A DNA stretch of 26,796 bases. Source: Chloromonas sp. AAM2 (taxonomy: Eukaryota; Chlorophyta; Chlorophyceae; Chlamydomonadales; Chlamydomonadaceae). A program made the translations under genes and the position numbers. The notes beneath the pieces are model-generated. The model had not been told where the DNA came from, did no database searches, and saw nothing but the letters and a program-made list of their open reading frames with translations. The DNA lies in contig QAXH01005094.1 in assembly GCA_004335635.1 (NCBI GenBank), forward strand, positions 1-26,796, read 5' to 3'. Positions 21,875-26,796 of the stretch are shown here, piece after piece. Position 1 is the first letter of the stretch. Each line of letters opens with the position of its first letter.

Positions 21875-22111
21875 TTGGATGCTCGCAAAGGTACATTGCG
21901 CGTATCTGTTGAAGCCAACAACTGCATTTCTGGAGCGCTTCCCTCACCTCACCAGCAGGCTCTTCCTCACCGCCCCCCAGAGCTGCGTACTAAGGCACAA
22001 CAAGCTCAGCCACAACAGCAAGCGCAGCAGGCTATGGAACACCAGGGACTGGAGCCGCACCAGATTGAGGCAGAGCAAGCGCTGAACGACCCGGCGGAGT
22101 TGCAGGGTTAA
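21875..22111 (+). other. Possible Gln-rich terminal coding exon
   Basis: An open frame of 78 codons ends TAA at 22109-22111. It starts with TTG, so it would have to be an internal or last exon. Its second half is Gln/Ala/Glu-rich (QQAQPQQQAQQAMEHQG, then EAEQALNDPAELQG) and looks like low-complexity protein. I found no upstream partner exon, family match or nearby TGTAA signal, so this remains a weak candidate. Confidence 0.2.
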
Positions 22112-22245
22112 GAGTTCAGACACTAACATGACAGTTGACTGTAGTAGAGACGAATTGTGTATCCTTGTTGTGATTGGTGTATCCTGCATTTTGTGTATGC
22201 CAATCAGACGATTGATGTTGAGACATTACACTTACGAGACAATGA

Positions 22246-22402
22246 ACATTGAACGATATGCACAGTTTCAGGCCCCTTCTTGGGTCTAGCGAGGTATGCG
22301 GCCAGGATAGCACCTCGAGGGGTTGGCCACCACCAGTACTATCCTGGTGTGTCGCAGTCCCCTTCACTAGTAGGTTGGACGGTTTGGAATCCCACCCTTC
22401 TT
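22246..22402. repeat. About 150-nt repeat, copy 1 (partner at 23045-23194)
   Basis: The sequence from ACATTGAAC through AGGCCCCTT, GAGGTATGCGG, AGGATAGCACCTCG, GGCCACCACCA and TAGGTTGGACGG to the TGTGAGC region recurs about 800 nt downstream in the same orientation. Copy 1 carries about 14 extra bases around 22340-22356. The element type is not recognised. Confidence 0.82.
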
Positions 22403-23044
22403 GTGAGCAAGCGTCAGCCTTGGGATGCAAAGTGTCAGCCTTGGCTCAGACACCCCGTGCAAGTTCACGGCTGCTCGGTAACACCGTGTTCCATGTACCA
22501 CCATAATAACTCTGAGCCTGGGGGCATGCAAAACTCTACCGACCCCTAACTCACTTTTGGTCAGAGGAGGGGGCCTGATGCCGATCTACAGGTCCATTAC
22601 AGACTTTCGAGTACACCACTCTGCACATTCGCATGAGAGCTTTCCAGTGCACTACTGAGAACAACAAACTGGTAAGGGTTGAGTCAGGTTCCACAGCCAA
22701 TGTAAAGTGGGCTTATTGGCACATCGGCCCATGTAAGGGCATGCACCCCACCACGTCATCTGAAACATCAAGGCGACCCACCACACATGCCAGGGCTATA
22801 CACTTCAAATCATGCGCTTGATGTGAACACACTTCTCCATCAAAGGCTGTTGATGACATCATCACCGCGTTGCGCATGCAGGGAAGGCGCATTTTGGCGC
22901 CGAGGTCGAGGTCTGCAGCCCGGAGGCTTCTCCAAGCTCCCATTGACAATAGGCAGTTGACGAGGACAAGTTGAAATTTGGCAGCTCGGTTGTGACAGTG
23001 TGGTTTTGTCTGTGACCCTGACTTTGTTTGACATGAAACTATAA

Positions 23045-23194
23045 ACATTGAACCATTTACATGTTTTCAGGCCCCTTGTTGGGTCTAACGAGGTATGCGG
23101 TCAGGATAGCACCTCGGGGGGTCGGCCACCACCATTACTATCTGGCCCCTTCACATGTAGGTTGGACGGGCTGGAATCCCTCCCCTCATGTGAC
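23045..23194. repeat. About 150-nt repeat, copy 2 (partner at 22246-22402)
   Basis: Same orientation as copy 1, with scattered substitutions and a short deletion. Both copies are preceded by a related AAACATTGAACC or GAACATTGAACG word, so the repeat may extend somewhat to the left. Confidence 0.82.
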
Positions 23195-24122
23195 TATGAA
23201 CAGTGTCATGCACAGTGTCAACATGGGTGAAGCTAGAGAAACACAGTTTGCACAGTTAGTCATGCAGCCGTGAACTTAACGGTGCAAGTTTGCACAGTTA
23301 GTCATGCACAGTGCTTCCCGCATTGCAATTTCCGCACAACAATTTGCCAGGCAATCTGCCAGTCATGCAAGTCAGGTCGAGACAATCAAGTTGATGCTAC
23401 CTAAGGTGCATGTGGCTAAACTGCAACAAGTCCACCTGCAAGCAAGCTACACTGAAACAGGCAGGACCTGCAAGGGCTTGTGGCAAGCACCTTGCTTCAT
23501 GTCATCTCACCACGTCCTCACAGTCCAAGCCTCCGAGCGATTCTTATGGGCATCCTAGGTTGCAAATTGAGCTTGTTGCCATTAAAGAACGCACAGCAGC
23601 TGTGGCTTTGCCTTCTAGCTGGGGGGGTGGTCTCGGAAGGTGACTTACGACGCATTGGAAGATGATGGATCAGCAATGGATCAGCAGTTCGCTTCAAGTT
23701 CAAAAGAGCACAAGTGGTGGCCTTGAGAAGAGTATTGGCAGTAGCAATTGGTGGCAAGTGATGACGACTGGCACCACCATCTGACCACGATTATCAGACA
23801 AATCATCTGTGTGCTGCAATTTGCGCAGCCGCTTGAACAGCCCGACGATGATGCTGAGACACCGCCCTCTTGGTCAAAAAGTGACCACCTGACTATGTGG
23901 TAGTCGCCTGAATGAAGCACGAAGGTGGCTAAACTGCGACTTTGACATTTCCGAGGTACGCTTTGACGCCATCGGTTGCCTGGCAGTCCTCAGCAAGGTT
24001 CCGCGGCCCTTCTATCGCCAAACGTAACTCTTGCACTTTTCCAAGGTGCACGTGCTCGAAGCCTTGGCTGGCCCTTAAATGCGGAGAAATGCAGAGCATG
24101 AGCAATATGCTGCACACGCAGC

Positions 24123-24131
24123 TATATTATA
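24123..24131 (+). promoter_or_regulatory. Possible TATA box of pherophorin-like gene D
   Basis: TATATTATA stands out in a GC-richer surrounding about 230 nt upstream of the ATG at 24358. That implies a leader of roughly 200 nt. It is only a motif match. Confidence 0.3.
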
Positions 24132-24357
24132 CTAGACCTCTCATGGCGAAGCTTGCCCAAGGCGAGCCTTGACCCGGACCGACTTGACAAGGCGAGCGTC
24201 CAAGGCTTCTTGTGTTTCAATCCGAACCAACCGCTGCAGCAGCCGCACATTTCCTGCGTCACATACGTTACCTTAACACTGCGCTGGGCCTTGCTCGCCC
24301 TGCTCAACTCAAACTCTCAGGTCGTACAAATAGACAGTTCGGCGAGGTTGCTGCAAG

Positions 24358-26796
24358 ATGGCAGCTACCCTTCTACAGCTCCTGCTGGCATTAGCCACAG
24401 CCACACAGGCTGCAGCCTGGGGAGGTGAGCGCTACTTGTCTGCAGGGTATCGTAACCACAGCTGTCGGTCGCAGCAGCAGGCTGTTACATATTGTTCTGT
24501 TCTGAGCGTTCCCGCTGCCTGCTGATCGCAGGTATCTTTGGTGACTGGAGTCTGGATTCCTTGACATTCAAGGGTGGCCGGTGAGGGTGGGCAAGACATG
24601 GGTGTCTCGGCGAAGGCCACAGAATTGCTGTAGCTGACCTTCCACCTACCTTCCATGACACCTCTAATTAACCATTACGCTTTCATTCAATGCAGGCGCT
24701 TGAAGCAAGCTGACGTCGGTGCGACACGCGGCTTTCCTTTCTCGACGTGCGCCAGCAAGGGCAACGCAAGTCCGTACTTGCTGGATGGTCCACCACCCGT
24801 TCTCGTGGATGGGTTCATGCGCCTCAACTTGACAGTACTACCACATCCCCGGCCAAACAGAACCACTTGTGATGAAACCAGCCCGGAGTGCCCCAACTGT
24901 TACAAAGGCATTTTGAACAATGTGTTCAAGATCCACATCAAGACAGGTATGTGAGCTGCCATGTGGAGCCATGTCATGAGCTGCAGCACTGAGTATTAAT
25001 GTAACGTATTTCGCCTCACGCACGCAGCTGCACGATGCGTCAACTCCAATGCATTGATTTCGGTGCACATCAATGGCGTGCGACAGACATCCAACATCTT
25101 CTTTGACCAGATTCAGGTGAGGAGACACAGGCACCATTCAAGCAGCGGACTGCATTGAAGCATAATCAGCTGGCTTGCAACTTACGCGGCACATCTGTTC
25201 TGCTCCTGCTGCAGGGGGATGCTGTCATCCGTTTGACGAGCCTGCCATTCCAGACCAACCCCGTGGGATCTAGCATTGCGATTGTTCTTGCAGCACCATG
25301 CAACACCCCGGACAAGTTTGCTGGCCGCCAAGGTGGTCCCCTGCAGTATTTCTTGTCCAACACAACTGCAAACGAATGCTGCCCCGTCAACAACTGGGAC
25401 TTTGGCATCACTTACAACAACCAACCACCTACCCCACACAGTCCTTCCCCACCCAGCCCTTCCCCACCCAGTCCTCCATCCCCCCAAGATGAGAGCCAAC
25501 CGCCCCCACCAAGCCCCGCTGTGCTTCCTCCCTCTCCAGTAAGTGTCCAATCTGTGGTGAACAATGAGACATGCTTAGCAGCAGAGGATTGTAATGATAC
25601 TGTGCTGTCTTCGCTGATTCGCATGATTGTTATGGTCTTATACCATTGGTGGAATGTGGCGGTTTACAGACAGCACGTTGAAGGCGGTGCAACTTCACAA
25701 ATCATGATGCTTTGAAGACCTAACAGGATTGTCTGGTGACGGGGTCACAAGTCATTACAGCCCGGCAGAACCGCCCGGCAGAACACACAGGGCAGAAGGC
25801 TTGGCCCTGTTGTAACAGAAATATATGTATGCCTGCGCCTGCAGACACAAAGTCCCAGTACCGTCACTATCACTGTTGAGCTTGATGACTATTGGACGGC
25901 TGCTGACCTGTACAACCCAACCCTGTCGCCCATCAGCCTTAATGTTACTGGGAGAGCGATCAACTCGTCCTTCAGAGCTGCGGGCCAGCTGAGCAATGTG
26001 GATGCCTTATCACTCACCACGATCTACATCAAGCCGCTGGGCATGTCATCCCGTTACAGATTCCGTACCCAGCCCTCCGCAGAGGTGAGAGCAATGTGTG
26101 ATTTGCATGTGCATGTGCCTGCTTTGAAAGGGCCTGCTATCAAAATCACACATTTGACACCTTTTGATCCATGCAGATGTCTGCTTTGGTGATGTTCTTT
26201 TGTGCAACGGTGATGTGCCCGCAGGTCGCCGCTTTGTACTTCAAGGGCAACCAGAGCTTGACTGACTTCATCCAGGCCATGGCACTGCCTTGCAACTCCA
26301 TCATCCGAGTGAAGCTTGGTGAAACCTTGCTTGATTCGTTCAGCTGTGCGTCTGGCTTTACTGCTCTATGCTCAGGAAGCAGTGTCTGCAAAACCCGTGA
26401 AACAGCATTGCCACCCAGTCCGCCAGGCACCATTAACAGACCGCCCTCGCCCTGGCTTGAGGAAAGCTACGACAGTGGCAATGGAAACCTGTTCCCACCC
26501 AGCCCACCTGGCTTCCTTGGCACGCCGCCCTTGCCTGCTGATGACAGTGATAATGAAGAAAGCACAGAGGAAAGCAGCCCTGCAGAAATTAGTGCTGATG
26601 ACAGCAGCGCTGAGGAGAGCAGTGCAGAGGAGAGCAGCACTGAGGAAAGCAGCACTGAGGAAAGCAGCACTGTCAGCCCTATCCCAACCGACCTGCCGCC
26701 CAGCCCACCTGGTACCCTCAACACACCACCCTCGCCACGTGGCGCTGCCTCACCACCTCCCCCTGCGGAGGAGAGCAACGCTGAGGAGAGCAGCGC
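24358..26796 (+). CDS. Pherophorin-like secreted protein D, two domains, hinge and modular acidic tail (7 exons seen, at least 530 aa, cut by window end)
   Basis: Exons: 24358-24424, 24532-24580, 24696-24946, 25028-25116, 25215-25538, 25845-26084, 26225 to beyond 26796; all GT-AG, phases 1, 2, 1, 0, 0, 0. Residues 1-20 are a signal peptide (MAATLLQLLLALATATQAAA). Domain 1 (about 40-221): RGFPFSTC, ASPYLLDGP, NNVFKIHI, HINGVRQ, APCNTP, NTTANECCPVNNWDF. Hinge 223-260 is Ser-Pro rich (HSPSPPSPSPPSPPSP). Domain 2 (261 to about 405) matches gene A: TVTITVELDDYWTAADLY in the 240-nt exon, then TDFIQAMALPCNSIIRV and a Cys cluster. The tail alternates PPSPPG modules (three seen) with acidic Glu/Ser blocks. 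The reading frame is open at the window edge. It is the fullest version of the family here. A secreted matrix glycoprotein role is inferred from the family. Confidence 0.88.
26408..26737 (+). repeat. Alternating PPSPPG modules and Glu-Ser-Ser blocks of gene D
   Basis: A module of the form (L/F)PPSPPG(T/F)(I/L)(N/G)xPP(S/L)P is encoded at about 26408-26452, 26492-26536 and 26693-26737. Between the second and third lies an acidic block (26540-26671) of DDSDNEESTEESS-type units. A further acidic block begins at 26768 and runs off the window. The array is still in progress at the edge, so the copy number is a minimum. Confidence 0.82.

Larger units (their letters stand above)
19103..24357. other. 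Long spacer with dispersed repeats, no convincing gene
   Basis: More than 5 kb separates genes C and D. It contains a 28-nt repeat copy (19405-19432), a paired 150-nt repeat (22246-22402 and 23045-23194), a dispersed repeat copy (21619-21676) and a possible Gln-rich exon (about 21875-22111). Longer open frames (for example plus 20205-20501, 98 codons from its ATG) show no family features. A TATATTATA word at 24123-24131 may belong to gene D. Confidence 0.45.

Overview
This is nuclear DNA of a green alga, most likely of the Chlamydomonadales (the Chlamydomonas, Haematococcus and Volvox group). All five genes I could assemble are split by short GT-AG introns. Two of them are followed by TGTAA, the polyadenylation signal typical of chlorophycean algae. 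Three of the five belong to the pherophorin family, extracellular-matrix and cell-wall glycoproteins characteristic of this group. The species cannot be told from the window. Exon joins were worked out by hand from splice sites, reading phase and family similarity, and every joined phase closes.

Layout. On the minus strand (884-3935) lies pherophorin-like gene A, 9 exons and 401 aa. A repeat-bearing stretch without a convincing gene follows (about 4.1-7.6 kb). A divergent pair of housekeeping genes occupies 7.9-13.0 kb. The minus-strand gene (7921-10528) encodes NC2-alpha/DRAP1, a histone-fold transcriptional corepressor carrying an unusually long disordered tail. The plus-strand gene (10818-13004) encodes the OSCP (delta-type) subunit of mitochondrial F1Fo ATP synthase. 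A gene-poor stretch holds a broken copy of the end of the NC2-alpha gene (15878-16515). Pherophorin-like gene C (plus, 17382-19102, 6 exons, 319 aa) comes next, then about 5 kb of repeat-containing spacer, then pherophorin-like gene D (plus, from 24358, cut off by the window end).

The most interesting content is the pherophorin trio. All three share a signal peptide and a cysteine-containing pherophorin domain (domain 1) with introns at matching places and phases. They combine the other parts differently. Gene A has domain 1, a second conserved region (domain 2) and a short acidic tail, with no proline hinge. Gene C has domain 1, a proline hinge and a long acidic serine repeat, with no domain 2. 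Gene D has domain 1, hinge, domain 2, and then alternating PPSPPG modules and acidic Glu-Ser-Ser blocks. Domain 2 begins with an exon of exactly 240 nt, flanked by phase-0 introns, in both A and D, so it could be gained or lost without a frameshift. The Glu/Ser repeats are polyanionic, rich in S-x-E and S-x-x-E sites, and unlike the usual Ser-Pro rods of this family.

The housekeeping pair and the pherophorins have no evident functional link. NC2-alpha acts on TBP at promoters in the nucleus, OSCP sits on the mitochondrial ATP synthase, and the pherophorins are secreted.
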